Shown piece by piece: positions 8,424-16,783 of a stretch of 46,243 nt of DNA; position 1 is the first letter of the stretch, and the number at the start of each line of letters is the position of its first letter. The DNA comes from an uncultured Alphaproteobacteria bacterium (lineage in GTDB: Bacteria; Pseudomonadota; Alphaproteobacteria; RF32; CAG-239): NCBI GenBank assembly GCA_944393695.1, contig CALYAY010000002.1, positions 1 through 46,243 on the forward strand, in the 5' to 3' direction. The notes beneath the pieces are model-generated. The model was given only the letters and a program-made list of their open reading frames with translations, did not search any database and was not told the origin of the DNA. Position numbers and translations under genes: made by a program.

Positions 8424-8924
8424 ATGAAGGGACAAACAACCAGAAAAGCCAGCCGCGGCAGAACACCAAGCGGACAACCAAACCCGATTGACATTCACGT
8501 AGGCAATCGCATTCGCTTAAGAAGAACCCTGCTGGGCCTCAGCCAGGAAAAACTGGCAGCAATGCTTGGCCTTACCTTCCAACAGGTACAAAAATACGAA
8601 CGCGGAATGAACCGCGTCGGCGCCAGCCGCCTGTGGGACTTAAGCAAAGTATTGGAAGTTCCTGTTGACTTCTTCTATGAAGATATGGACAGCAAAGTTG
8701 CCCGCCAAAGCCCGCGGACATTCAGTTTGCCTGAAAATCAGGTTAAATTTTTGGAAGAAGAGGAAACCGCCTTTGATGACGATCCGATGAAACGTCAGGA
8801 AACAATCGAATTGGTTCGGGCTTATTATAAAATCCCTAACCGCAAAACTGCCAAACATCTGTTTGATATGATTGTTTCAATGTCGAAAACAACAACTTCC
8901 GATAAAAAGAATCCTGAAAAATAA
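8424..8924 (+). CDS. Xre family (Cro/CI-type helix-turn-helix) regulator, alphaproteobacterial type
   Basis: The 166-residue protein carries a Cro/CI helix-turn-helix at about residues 25-85, with IRLRRTLLGLSQEKLA, LGLTFQQVQKYERG and NRVGASRL as the recognisable segments, and a charged C-terminal tail with helical content. This exact type of HTH protein is widespread in Alphaproteobacteria, where relatives are known as regulators of growth and cell-envelope functions. The open frame extends back to 8238 but an AAAAAGGAT site and family length favour 8424. A terminator follows. An inverted repeat overlapping the promoter and start suggests autoregulation. Confidence 0.9.
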   Translation: MKGQTTRKASRGRTPSGQPNPIDIHVGNRIRLRRTLLGLSQEKLAAMLGLTFQQVQKYERGMNRVGASRLWDLSKVLEVPVDFFYEDMDSKVARQSPRTFSLPENQVKFLEEEETAFDDDPMKRQETIELVRAYYKIPNRKTAKHLFDMIVSMSKTTTSDKKNPEK

Positions 8925-8940
8925 ACATCAGGAAAAAACA

Positions 8941-8970
8941 AAAAAAGCTGGATAAATTCCGGCTTTTTTT
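8941..8970 (+). terminator. Terminator after xre
   Basis: AAAAAAGC (8941-8948) pairs with GCTTTTTTT (8962-8970); the inner TGGA/TTCCG bases extend the stem with one G-T pair. It lies 17 bases after the xre stop and only about 40 bases before metK, so metK needs its own start signal in the short TTATGATATT-containing gap or depends on readthrough. Confidence 0.75.
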
Positions 8971-9011
8971 GTTATGATATTCTCATGTCTTTTAACCTTG
9001 CGAGAAAGCAA

Positions 9012-10166
9012 ATGTCTTACACCTTCACCTCAGAGGCGGTTTCTGCCGGTCACCCGGACAAAATCTGTGACCAGATATCCGATGCCCTGCTTGATCTTTA
9101 CCTGAGCAAAGATACCTCGGCCCGTACCGCCATAGAAACCCTGGCCACCACCAACCGCATCATCCTGTCCGGGGAAATATCCTCAACGGCAAAAATTTCC
9201 GAAGCCGAAATCACCGATACCATCCGCCAAACAATCAAAAACATCGGCTATGATCAACCCGGTTTCAGCTGGAAAAAACTGGAAATAAGCAACTTTCTGC
9301 ACCGACAGTCTCCCGACATTGCCCTCGGCGTTGACAACAACGGTGCCGGGGACCAGGGAATAATGTTCGGCTATGCTGTCAAAGAAAAAAACATCGATTC
9401 GGATTACATGCCGCTGGCTCTTCATCTGGCCAACCGCCTATTGCTCAACCTGAACCGCCACCGCCTTGCCGACAAAAATTCAGGCCTGGAACCCGACGCC
9501 AAAAGTCAGGTCTGCCTCCGCTATGCCGATGACGGAACCTTTCTGGGCATCGATTCGCTGGTTCTCTCCACCCAGCACCGTAAAGATTTACCTCTCTCCC
9601 GGGTCAAAGAACTGGTTTTAAATAACATACGGGAAGTCATTCCTTCTGACTTCATGCCCGCCCCGGACAAAATATACATCAACCCCACCGGCCGCTTTGT
9701 TATCGGCGGCCCCGACGGCGACACCGGCCTGACCGGCCGCAAAATCATTGTCGATACCTACGGCGGCAGCGCCCCTCACGGCGGCGGAGCCTTTTCCGGC
9801 AAAGACCCAAGCAAAGTTGACCGTTCCGCGGCCTACATGCTGCGTTATCTGGCCAAAAACATCGTTGCTGCCGGACTGGCAGAAAAATGCCTGCTGCAGA
9901 TTTCCTACGCCATCGGCATTGCACATCCCCTTTCTCTTTACATCAACTGCGGCCGGACGGCCAAAGTCCCGGAATCTGCCCTGCTTGACTTTATCAAGGA
10001 AAATCTTGACTTAAGCCCTCAGGGTATAATAAAACATTTACAGCTTCGCCGGCCGGTTTATACCCCGACGGCCGCTTACGGACACTTCGGCCGCACGCCG
10101 ACAAACGCCGGACATTTTTCTTGGGAAAAACTAGACTTAGTGGAAAAACTGCAACATGCTTTCTGA
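9012..10166 (+). CDS. metK: S-adenosylmethionine synthase
   Basis: MetK makes S-adenosylmethionine from methionine and ATP in the cytosol. The 384-residue protein begins MSYTFTSEAVSAGHPDK and shows the expected GHPDK, GAGDQGIMFGYA (ATP-binding) and GGGAFSGKDPSKVDRS (phosphate-binding) motifs. An upstream ATG at 8985 is in frame, but it sits against the terminator and lacks a ribosome-binding site; family N-termini match 9012. No SAM riboswitch is visible; there is no room for one between the terminator and the start. The 3' end overlaps trmB by 11 bases. Confidence 0.95.
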   Translation: MSYTFTSEAVSAGHPDKICDQISDALLDLYLSKDTSARTAIETLATTNRIILSGEISSTAKISEAEITDTIRQTIKNIGYDQPGFSWKKLEISNFLHRQSPDIALGVDNNGAGDQGIMFGYAVKEKNIDSDYMPLALHLANRLLLNLNRHRLADKNSGLEPDAKSQVCLRYADDGTFLGIDSLVLSTQHRKDLPLSRVKELVLNNIREVIPSDFMPAPDKIYINPTGRFVIGGPDGDTGLTGRKIIVDTYGGSAPHGGGAFSGKDPSKVDRSAAYMLRYLAKNIVAAGLAEKCLLQISYAIGIAHPLSLYINCGRTAKVPESALLDFIKENLDLSPQGIIKHLQLRRPVYTPTAAYGHFGRTPTNAGHFSWEKLDLVEKLQHAF

Positions 10167-10896
10167 TACCTTTACCATCGCCGACCAACCGAAATTTTTC
10201 GGCCGCCGCAAAGGCCGCACCATTCACAAGGCCAAAAGTGTCTTGCTTGAAAAATTTTTGCCCCGCCTGCGCATAGAAAAAGACAAACCACTGCAAATGA
10301 ACAAGCTTTTTGCCGCCGACATCAAAAAAATATATCTGGAAATTGGTTTTGGCAGCGGTGATCACCTGGCCGGACAAGCCGGACGCCACCCCGAAATCGG
10401 CTTCATCGGCGCCGAAGTTTTTCAAAACGGCATTGCCAATCTTCTTTCTCTGCTTACCGGCATCAAAGAAGGCAAAAATCTCCCGGAGCAAATCACATTG
10501 CTTCCCGGCCGCAGGGACAACATCCGCATTTTTGACGACGACATCCGTTTATTATTTTCCCGGCTGCCGGACGCCTCTGTTGACCGGATTTTTCTTTTGT
10601 TTCCCGACCCTTGGCCCAAAAAGCGACATGCCTCCAGACGTTTTGTAAATCAGGACAATCTCCGGGAGCTGGCCCGCATTCTCAAAAAAGGAGGCATTCT
10701 CCGTATAGCCACCGACCATCCGGTTTACAAAACCTGGACCCTTCGCCAGATGCACACCTGTCCCGATTTTCGCTGGACGGCAACTTGCGGCCGCGACTGG
10801 AAACAAGAACCCGCCGACTGGATAAAAACCAAATACCAGCAAAAAGCCCTCAGCGAAGGCCGGCGTCCGGTATTCTTGGATTACGAACGCCTCTAA
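10156..10896 (+). CDS. trmB: tRNA (guanine-N7-)-methyltransferase
   Basis: TrmB makes m7G46 in the tRNA variable loop using S-adenosylmethionine, which the product of the overlapping upstream gene metK provides. The 246-residue protein has the SAM-binding motif LEIGFGSGDHL (about residues 56-66), the FIGAEVFQNGI segment, the catalytic FPDPWPKKRH motif and a C-terminal TKYQQKALSEG motif. A basic N-terminal segment (RRKGRTIHKAKS) is also typical. Its stop overlaps the stop of the oppositely oriented EEP-family gene by a few bases. Confidence 0.94.
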   Translation: MLSDTFTIADQPKFFGRRKGRTIHKAKSVLLEKFLPRLRIEKDKPLQMNKLFAADIKKIYLEIGFGSGDHLAGQAGRHPEIGFIGAEVFQNGIANLLSLLTGIKEGKNLPEQITLLPGRRDNIRIFDDDIRLLFSRLPDASVDRIFLLFPDPWPKKRHASRRFVNQDNLRELARILKKGGILRIATDHPVYKTWTLRQMHTCPDFRWTATCGRDWKQEPADWIKTKYQQKALSEGRRPVFLDYERL

Positions 10897-11615
10897 ACCC
10901 GCTGATCCCGCAAATTCAAAAACAGGGGCATATGATCACTGATCCCGCCCCAGTCACTATACTGCCCGACCTGAAAATCGGCCACTTGCGGAATCATATT
11001 CCGGTGCAAAAAAGCATAATCAATATGATATGCCAAATCTTTATTACGGTGGAAAAACAGCGTTGACTGGCTTTCCTTTCCCTGCTCTTCATTTTTAACC
11101 AAATGATACACGCTGTCAAACTCATCACGATTCAGCCGCTGCACCAACGCCTCGTGATTCACCCCGCTGTGCCGACGGTGATTCCAGATGGCATTGCTGT
11201 TAAAATCACCGATAATCACCGTATTATATTTAAAATATTTCTCATAATAACACATCGCCCGGTAAGCCTGAAACACATAACTGTCTTTTGACCTGTCACC
11301 GGCTTTGGCCCACACCGCAATCAGCAAAAAACTCTCTTTGCCGTTACTGACCATCACCGGCAACACCAGCTTAAACTCCCGGTTATAAAAATCGGGAATT
11401 TCCGCCCGGTAACCGTTAAAGGTAAAAATACTCAGACCGCGAAAACCTTTCTCCCCGTCCCAGACATGACTGCTGCAGGGAATCCCGTCACAATGTTCTT
11501 GCAAGAAACGCGGACTTTCGCTTTCCGACACCACCAAAACATCAGGTTTATATTCGGATAAAAATTTAAATTTTTTGCGAAAGGCACCATTACAGTTCCA
11601 ACTGATAATTTTCAT
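10893..11615 (-). CDS. Endonuclease/exonuclease/phosphatase (EEP) family protein
   Basis: The 240-residue protein starts MKIISWNCNGAFRKK, the usual beginning of the EEP fold (ExoIII/DNase I-like), and ends with the ISDHMPLFL motif that holds the catalytic Asp-His pair. The middle contains VIIGDFNSN, the metal-binding GDFN motif. Members cleave phosphodiester bonds in nucleic acids or lipids; the target here is unknown. No signal peptide is seen. A start ten codons earlier is possible, but the fold begins at this ATG. It converges on trmB, the two stops overlapping. Confidence 0.85.
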   Translation of the reverse strand: MKIISWNCNGAFRKKFKFLSEYKPDVLVVSESESPRFLQEHCDGIPCSSHVWDGEKGFRGLSIFTFNGYRAEIPDFYNREFKLVLPVMVSNGKESFLLIAVWAKAGDRSKDSYVFQAYRAMCYYEKYFKYNTVIIGDFNSNAIWNHRRHSGVNHEALVQRLNRDEFDSVYHLVKNEEQGKESQSTLFFHRNKDLAYHIDYAFLHRNMIPQVADFQVGQYSDWGGISDHMPLFLNLRDQRV

Positions 11616-11737
11616 GATAGTCACCACACACACTTTAAAGTTCACACAGCTACAAAATATCTAAAACTAAAAATTATACAACCTGGCATATAGTATAGGT
11701 TTTAGGGCTGACTTATCCCCTCAAAAGACAAAAACTG

Positions 11738-11765
11738 TTGCCAAAACAATAAGTTTCAATATAAT
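11738..11765 (+). promoter_or_regulatory. Promoter of the yrbL-like gene
   Basis: TTGCCA at 11738-11743 and a perfect TATAAT at 11760-11765 are 16 bases apart, 29 bases before the ATG. I saw no clear PhoP or PmrA box in this gap. Confidence 0.6.
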
Positions 11766-11794
11766 GTCAGCTGATTTTAACGGAAATTTATCTT

Positions 11795-12364
11795 ATGCTT
11801 GAATTAACCGAACTCATTGGACAGGGGGCCTTCCGCGCCTGTTACAAACATCCCCTGACCCCCGGATTATGCATCAAAGTCTTTCTCCCCGGCAAAGGCT
11901 CCGCCCGCCAATTTAAACGGGAAATCGAAGTCTACAAAAAAGTGCGCCCCGCTCTGCAAAACTTCATTTGTTTTTACCAAACCGAACTGGTCGAAACCAA
12001 CCTCGGCCCCGGTCTCATAAATGAGCTTATCCTGGATGATGACGGACAAATATCCCAATCCATCTGCTACTATAAAGGCCAAAAACAAATCGACGACGAA
12101 ATTATTTCCGGCCTCAATGAATTTTCCGAATGCCTGCTAAAAAACAATTTGTTTTTTTACGACTTCAACCTGCTAAACTTTGTCATCCAGAAAAAAAACG
12201 GCCGCAAGCTTCTGCGCTTTATTGACTTAAAAAGCTATCACCACTATAAACCCTGGACTTTCCTGGGGCTTGAAAAATTTATCCCCGCACTGGCCCGTCT
12301 TGCCATGAAACAACGGCTGCGCAAACTTTATAGCCGTCTGGGACTAAAACCGGAATTTTTTTGA
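11795..12364 (+). CDS. YrbL-like protein (protein kinase-like fold)
   Basis: The 189-residue protein matches the YrbL family. A glycine loop (IGQGAFRACYKHP, residues 8-20), a lysine in IKVFLPG and an HRD-like region FFYDFNLLNFVI followed by RFIDLKSY give it a small protein-kinase-like layout. The biochemical role of YrbL is not established; in E. coli its gene belongs to the PhoP/PmrA regulatory network. Here it converges on an OmpR-type sensor kinase gene, overlapping its end by 37 bases, and lies near eptA, a typical PmrA target, which supports the same network. Confidence 0.8.
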   Translation: MLELTELIGQGAFRACYKHPLTPGLCIKVFLPGKGSARQFKREIEVYKKVRPALQNFICFYQTELVETNLGPGLINELILDDDGQISQSICYYKGQKQIDDEIISGLNEFSECLLKNNLFFYDFNLLNFVIQKKNGRKLLRFIDLKSYHHYKPWTFLGLEKFIPALARLAMKQRLRKLYSRLGLKPEFF

Positions 12365-13641
12365 TCGTCCTCAGTTTTCTTCAACTTAGACACCAGCGGC
12401 AACACAACTTCAAACACGCTTCCCCTGCCAAATTTACTTCGTACATTGATTGTCCCGTCATGCCAGCGGACAATGGACTCAGCCAAAGATAACCCCAGCC
12501 CCATCCCTTGCTGATGATGCGAAGTTTCCGCTTGCCAGAAACGTTCGTAAATATGCTGTAAATCTTCCTTTTTTATCCCGATGCCGTTATCCGCCACGCT
12601 GATTTTCACCGAAAAATGCTGTTTTATCAAACCAACAACAATTCTTTTGTCCTTTCCGGTATATTTAACGGCATTATCCAACAGAATATAAAGCAACTGC
12701 CTGATCATAACCTCATCGGCCACAATACGGACCTCCTTGTCTGTCCCCACAAGCTCAAACTTTCCTTCCGGACACGCAACCGACATGGCCCTGACCACCG
12801 ACGAAATTAACCGGTTAAGCAAAACATCGTCCCGCCGAATCACCATATTCAAATCATCATACCGTGCAATAGACAAAAGCTTGTCCAGCATATCATTCAT
12901 CTGCTGGATTTCCGCTTTAATATCGGCAACAATCTCCTTTTTCTGCGGATTATACTCCAAAAGCTCGGCATATGAATGCAAAACGGCCAATGGCGTACGA
13001 AACTCATGTGCAGCATTAGAAACAAATTGTTTCTGACGCAAATAGCTTTGCTCAATATATTTCATTAACCGACCGGTAAAAAAGCTGCTGATTAAATACG
13101 CAATAAAAATCATAATCAAGGCCATACTTACAGCAACTTTTATATAAGTTTTGGAATTTCGTTTAATCTGCGTATAATTGGAAACGACAAACACTTCCCC
13201 TTTATGAGGCGGTGCCAGCTTCAAATCGCCTTTAAGCACGACAAAATACCATTTCTGCCGGTTATATTTCACATTTTCGTAATAGACCTTCCCGGCTTCA
13301 TACACTTTGGTTAAAATCCTTTGTTCCAGCTTCTCGGCCACCACATTATCATAAGGATGCTCGGCCCAGACAATACGCCCGTCAACAACCCAGTAAGAAA
13401 AATCATGCAAAGTATGAATATTGGCTTCAACTCTTTTAGTCTCCGGCTTTCCGCCGCTTCTCTTAACAAAATCTTCAGCTTCCCGCAGCTCTTCGGCCAG
13501 ATAATCCCGCAAATTCTCCTGCTGTTGCCAAAAAGCACTGTACCGGTAAACCGTATAACTGACCGCACCCCCCAGCAATAAAATGCCGGCAACGATAAAC
13601 ATATTTCTGACAACTAAGGCTCTTCTGATTTTTTCTATCAC
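12328..13641 (-). CDS. Membrane sensor histidine kinase (PmrB/QseC-like position)
   Basis: A 437-residue two-component sensor. Membrane helices lie at about residues 13-32 and 167-187, enclosing a periplasmic domain of about 130 residues. The phospho-acceptor His is in NAAHEFRTPLAVL (His212), followed by the ATP-binding N, G1 and G2 boxes (NAVKYTG, DNGIGIKKED, GMGLGLSLAE). The second helix runs almost directly into the HisKA domain, leaving no room for a full HAMP domain. The start overlaps the response regulator stop by four bases. The signal is unknown; the neighbouring eptA operon suggests an envelope or cationic-peptide sensor. Confidence 0.9.
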   Translation of the reverse strand: MIEKIRRALVVRNMFIVAGILLLGGAVSYTVYRYSAFWQQQENLRDYLAEELREAEDFVKRSGGKPETKRVEANIHTLHDFSYWVVDGRIVWAEHPYDNVVAEKLEQRILTKVYEAGKVYYENVKYNRQKWYFVVLKGDLKLAPPHKGEVFVVSNYTQIKRNSKTYIKVAVSMALIMIFIAYLISSFFTGRLMKYIEQSYLRQKQFVSNAAHEFRTPLAVLHSYAELLEYNPQKKEIVADIKAEIQQMNDMLDKLLSIARYDDLNMVIRRDDVLLNRLISSVVRAMSVACPEGKFELVGTDKEVRIVADEVMIRQLLYILLDNAVKYTGKDKRIVVGLIKQHFSVKISVADNGIGIKKEDLQHIYERFWQAETSHHQQGMGLGLSLAESIVRWHDGTINVRSKFGRGSVFEVVLPLVSKLKKTEDDQKNSGFSPRRL

Positions 13642-14330
13642 GATTCTATTTCCATTTTATAACCGACATTTTTAATCAGTTTAATTTTGATTTCAGGAAA
13701 AATCTTCAACTTTTTACGCAGCATATAAATATGCGAATCCAAACTTTCCATATTTGTATTCTCTTTGTCTTCCCATATCTTTTCAAAAAGAGCCGTCCGC
13801 GGAAGCACGTTGTTCAAATTAACAAAAAGCATTTCAAACAGGGCAAACTCCTTCTTACGCAAACCCAGCTCTTCTCCCCGGCAACAAACAGTTTTCAAGT
13901 CACAGTTGATTTTTACCTCTCCCCGGACATAAACCTTACCGACAAAAGGCTTGTTCTTCCGGCGGCAGACAGCATTCAAACGAGCCGTAAGCTCTTTGAT
14001 TTTAAATGGCTTGACCAGAAAATCATCGGCCCCTGTATCCAGCGCCCGCACACAGTCATCCAGCTCACCCTTGGCCGTCACAAAAACAATCCCTCCCTGA
14101 TAGTTATATTTGTCCCGCAACAGATGGCAAACCTCTATGCCGCTGATTTCAGGCAACATCCAGTCCAACACTACCACATCATAACTGGCGCCCGCATCGC
14201 TTTTCATCAAAGAAATTGCCTCTGAACCGTCCTGGGCTAATTCCGCCTCAAATCCCTCATAAGCCAGCAACTCCTGCGTCGCTTTGCCCAATCTCTCATC
14301 ATCTTCCACCAATAAAATTTTCATTTCCAT
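13638..14330 (-). CDS. OmpR/PhoB-family response regulator
   Basis: The 230-residue protein has a receiver domain (acidic pair VEDDE near residues 8-12, phosphorylated Asp56 in VVLDWMLP, Thr85 in FVTAKG and Lys107 in FLVKPF) and a C-terminal winged-helix domain of the OmpR class with the RKKEFALFEML and SHIYMLRKKL segments. It is the first gene of the leftward pair with the sensor kinase. It diverges from the lipid kinase-eptA operon, and an 11-base-period direct repeat in the gap is the likely binding site. PmrA is the closest functional analogue I can suggest from context; sequence alone does not prove it. Confidence 0.92.
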   Translation of the reverse strand: MEMKILLVEDDERLGKATQELLAYEGFEAELAQDGSEAISLMKSDAGASYDVVVLDWMLPEISGIEVCHLLRDKYNYQGGIVFVTAKGELDDCVRALDTGADDFLVKPFKIKELTARLNAVCRRKNKPFVGKVYVRGEVKINCDLKTVCCRGEELGLRKKEFALFEMLFVNLNNVLPRTALFEKIWEDKENTNMESLDSHIYMLRKKLKIFPEIKIKLIKNVGYKMEIES

Positions 14331-14414
14331 CTCTTTGTTTTATTTACACAACAACATTATGACGGGAGAACACCTTGAAAGTAAACAAATTTATTTTTAT
14401 TTATTTGCCAAAAC

Positions 14415-14437
14415 TTCAGATTAATTTCAGATTGACC
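14415..14437 (+). promoter_or_regulatory. Direct-repeat box for an OmpR-type regulator upstream of the lipid kinase-eptA operon
   Basis: TTCAGATT occurs at 14415-14422 and again at 14426-14433, an exact 11-base period, the spacing expected for two OmpR/PmrA-family subunits side by side on DNA. The second copy runs into TTGACC (14432-14437), a fair -35 element. No strong -10 follows (best TTATGT at 14456-14461), typical of an activated promoter. The site lies in the gap between the divergent response-regulator and lipid kinase genes. Confidence 0.55.
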
Positions 14438-14479
14438 TTTTATTCATACAACAACTTATGTTAACAAACGGAGCCAAAC

Positions 14480-15094
14480 ATGTTCGCCGCCTTACCCAAA
14501 TCATACAAAACCGAATTATACCGTAAAGCGATCCACCTGAGTTCTCTGTGGATACCTTTTTTCATTTTCCACACAGACAGAAACTGGAGCATTTTTCTTT
14601 TTTCCGTCCTGTTGACAATAAATCTTATCCTGGAATACGCCGCCTGCAACAAAACAGCCTTCATTGGCAGCCTGTTTCGCAAAATATTCATCAAAACCCT
14701 GCGCAACCGTGAAATCGGTTGCAACCGCTTCGTTCCCAGCGGTTCCGTTTACATCCTCGCTGCAGCGCTCATAACCTCCGTTTGTTACACGCCCCGTGCG
14801 GCAGCTGCGGCCATGAGCATTGTACTGATTTCCGATTCCTGCGCGGCATTATTCGGAAAATTCTTCGGAACCCACCGGTTTTACAACGGAAAATCCGCCG
14901 AAGGCTCTCTGGCTTTTTTAATCAGTGCCATATTAATAGTCTCGTTCCTCTTTCCGGAAGCCTCCTCTCTGATTATTTATGGTACGGCAGCAGTTGCCAC
15001 CGGAGTCGAATTTTTTGAAAAAGAAATCGGAATCGATGACAACCTTGCCATTCCGGTTACATCCGGCTTTATTCTCAACCTGATTTCTCTGTAA
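14480..15094 (+). CDS. SEC59/DGK1/VTE5-type (CTP-dependent) lipid kinase, likely acting on diacylglycerol or polyprenol
   Basis: The 204-residue polytopic membrane protein shows the conserved motifs of the dolichol kinase/Dgk1/phytol kinase family: RKAIHL (15-20), SGSVYILAA (87-95), SDSCAALFGKFFG (118-130), GKSAEGSLAF (137-146) and DDNLAIPVTSG (186-196). Characterised members use CTP to phosphorylate dolichol, diacylglycerol or phytol. An operon with eptA, whose reaction releases diacylglycerol from phosphatidylethanolamine, makes diacylglycerol the likely substrate. It has no resemblance to DgkA, the usual bacterial enzyme. CGGAG lies before the ATG; eptA starts 13 bases after the stop. The substrate remains inference. 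Confidence 0.8.
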   Translation: MFAALPKSYKTELYRKAIHLSSLWIPFFIFHTDRNWSIFLFSVLLTINLILEYAACNKTAFIGSLFRKIFIKTLRNREIGCNRFVPSGSVYILAAALITSVCYTPRAAAAAMSIVLISDSCAALFGKFFGTHRFYNGKSAEGSLAFLISAILIVSFLFPEASSLIIYGTAAVATGVEFFEKEIGIDDNLAIPVTSGFILNLISL

Positions 15095-15107
15095 AGGGCC
15101 GCTACCC

Positions 15108-16730
15108 ATGACCAAAATCAAATTTTCGCTTAGCTCGACAGCTTTCATAACCATAATCAGCGCTTATTTCTCTTTCATGCTGAACATCAAATTCTGGCAG
15201 TTTGCCTTCGAAAAAATCGAAATCAGCAACTTTATGGTCTTAATCTTTACCCTTTCCCTGCCGTTTTTCATCTTTATCCCTTTATTCTGGTTTTTCAGTC
15301 TGATTGTCGTCCCCCGCCTCGGAAAACCCTTGGTTATGCTGCTTTTGATACTGTCTGCGGCCTCGGACTATGCTCTGCAAAATCTGGGCATTGTCATAAA
15401 CTCTGACATGATTCGCAACTTTGCCGAAACCAACCTCCGCGAAGCCACTGACTTTATCACCGTTCATTCCTTCGCTTATGTAACGCTTCTTGGCATTTTC
15501 CCCGCATTTCTGGTCTGGCGGACAGACATAAAATTCTCTCCTTTGAAAAAGGAAATCAAACGGCGGCTGCTTTATTTTCTGGCCGGACTGGCCGCCATCG
15601 GCCTCATTGCCGCCGTATCTTACAAGGAATATGTTTCCTTTGGCCGCAACAACAACCGTGTCCGTTATTATATTAACACCTTCAACTACATTTATGCCGT
15701 CGGCCGCTATTACAAACGCAGCATGGATGCCCGGAGGGAATTCATAATCCTTGACAAATCACCGCAACTTCTGCCTAATCCCGGCGGAAAACCGCGCGTT
15801 TTAATTCTGGTTGTCGGAGAAACGGCCCGTGCTCAAAATTTCTCGCTTTACGGCTATGAACAAAACACCAATCCGTTGCTCTCTCAAAACAAAGAAATTA
15901 TCGTATTCAAAGACGTCAGTTCCTGCGGCACGGCAACCGCCGTCTCCCTGCCCTGCATGTTTTCCCACCTGCCCCGCAAAGAATTTGACGTCACCGACGC
16001 CCGTTACACCCAAAACCTGCTGGATATTGCCAAAGCCGCCGGCTACGATGTTTATTGGAAAGACAACGACGACGGCTGCAAAAAAGTCTGCAACCGCATT
16101 GGCAAAATCGACGCCAAAGAAGGCAATAAACAACCCTACTGCTTTGGCAGCTATTGTCATGACGACATCCTGCTTGACGGACTGGATGAACAGCTCGCCG
16201 CCATAAACAAAGACACCCTTATCGTCCTGCATGCCATGGGCAGCCACGGCCCCACCTACTATAAACGCTATCCCGAAAAATTCAAACGCTTCACCCCTTC
16301 CTGCGACACCGCCAACCTCCAGGATTGCACCCGTGAACAAATCGTCAACACCTACAACAATACCATTGTATATACGGACTACATTCTCGATTCGGTAATT
16401 GACATCCTCCGCCGGCACCCCGACCTGCAAAGCAGCATGCTCTATGTTTCCGACCATGGGGAATCTTTAGGCGAAAACAACATCTACCTGCATGGTCTGC
16501 CCTATGCCATCGCCCCCGACGAGCAAAAGAAAGTACCGATGATTTTATGGATGTCTCCCGACACCCGGCAGTCGCTGCAGCTTGACAACAACTGCCTGAC
16601 CCAAAATGCCGAAACCGGACAATTCTCGCATGACAACTATTTCCATTCCGTCTTGCATTTATTAAATATCAAAACTTCGGTTTTTGACCCCCGGCTTGAT
16701 ATTTTCACCCCTTGTCATAAGCAGCCGTAG
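15108..16730 (+). CDS. eptA: Lipid A phosphoethanolamine transferase
   Basis: The 540-residue protein has about five N-terminal membrane helices (to about residue 170) and a periplasmic alkaline-phosphatase-like domain. Catalytic and metal-binding motifs are intact: VVGETARAQNFSLYGY (Glu238), SSCGTATAVSLPCMFS (acceptor Thr277), HAMGSHGP and VSDHGESLGE (Asp449-His450). Paired cysteines (273/283, 324/328, 345/350, 399/407) fit the disulphides of EptA and MCR enzymes. It transfers phosphoethanolamine from phosphatidylethanolamine to lipid A phosphates, lowering the negative charge of the outer membrane and so the binding of cationic peptides. Position behind a two-component-controlled promoter fits its known control by PmrA in other bacteria. 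Confidence 0.93.
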   Translation: MTKIKFSLSSTAFITIISAYFSFMLNIKFWQFAFEKIEISNFMVLIFTLSLPFFIFIPLFWFFSLIVVPRLGKPLVMLLLILSAASDYALQNLGIVINSDMIRNFAETNLREATDFITVHSFAYVTLLGIFPAFLVWRTDIKFSPLKKEIKRRLLYFLAGLAAIGLIAAVSYKEYVSFGRNNNRVRYYINTFNYIYAVGRYYKRSMDARREFIILDKSPQLLPNPGGKPRVLILVVGETARAQNFSLYGYEQNTNPLLSQNKEIIVFKDVSSCGTATAVSLPCMFSHLPRKEFDVTDARYTQNLLDIAKAAGYDVYWKDNDDGCKKVCNRIGKIDAKEGNKQPYCFGSYCHDDILLDGLDEQLAAINKDTLIVLHAMGSHGPTYYKRYPEKFKRFTPSCDTANLQDCTREQIVNTYNNTIVYTDYILDSVIDILRRHPDLQSSMLYVSDHGESLGENNIYLHGLPYAIAPDEQKKVPMILWMSPDTRQSLQLDNNCLTQNAETGQFSHDNYFHSVLHLLNIKTSVFDPRLDIFTPCHKQP

Positions 16731-16746
16731 ATCTCCCGGCGCTGAC

Positions 16747-16781
16747 AAAAAATAAGCGTTCTTCCGAACGCTTATTTTTTT
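16747..16781. terminator. Bidirectional terminator between eptA and the giant unknown gene
   Basis: AATAAGCGTTC (16751-16761) and GAACGCTTATT (16766-16776) form a perfect 11-base stem with a four-base loop, flanked by A and T runs. It serves the rightward eptA operon and the leftward gene ending at 16784. Confidence 0.9.
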
Positions 16782-16783
16782 AT

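Noticed and set aside
8973..9011. SAM riboswitch before metK
   Set aside because: The xre terminator ends at 8970, so there is no room for an aptamer before the metK start.
15801..16457. Open frame on the minus strand opposite eptA
   Set aside because: It lies fully within eptA, whose catalytic motifs are intact, and has no ribosome-binding site or family features.
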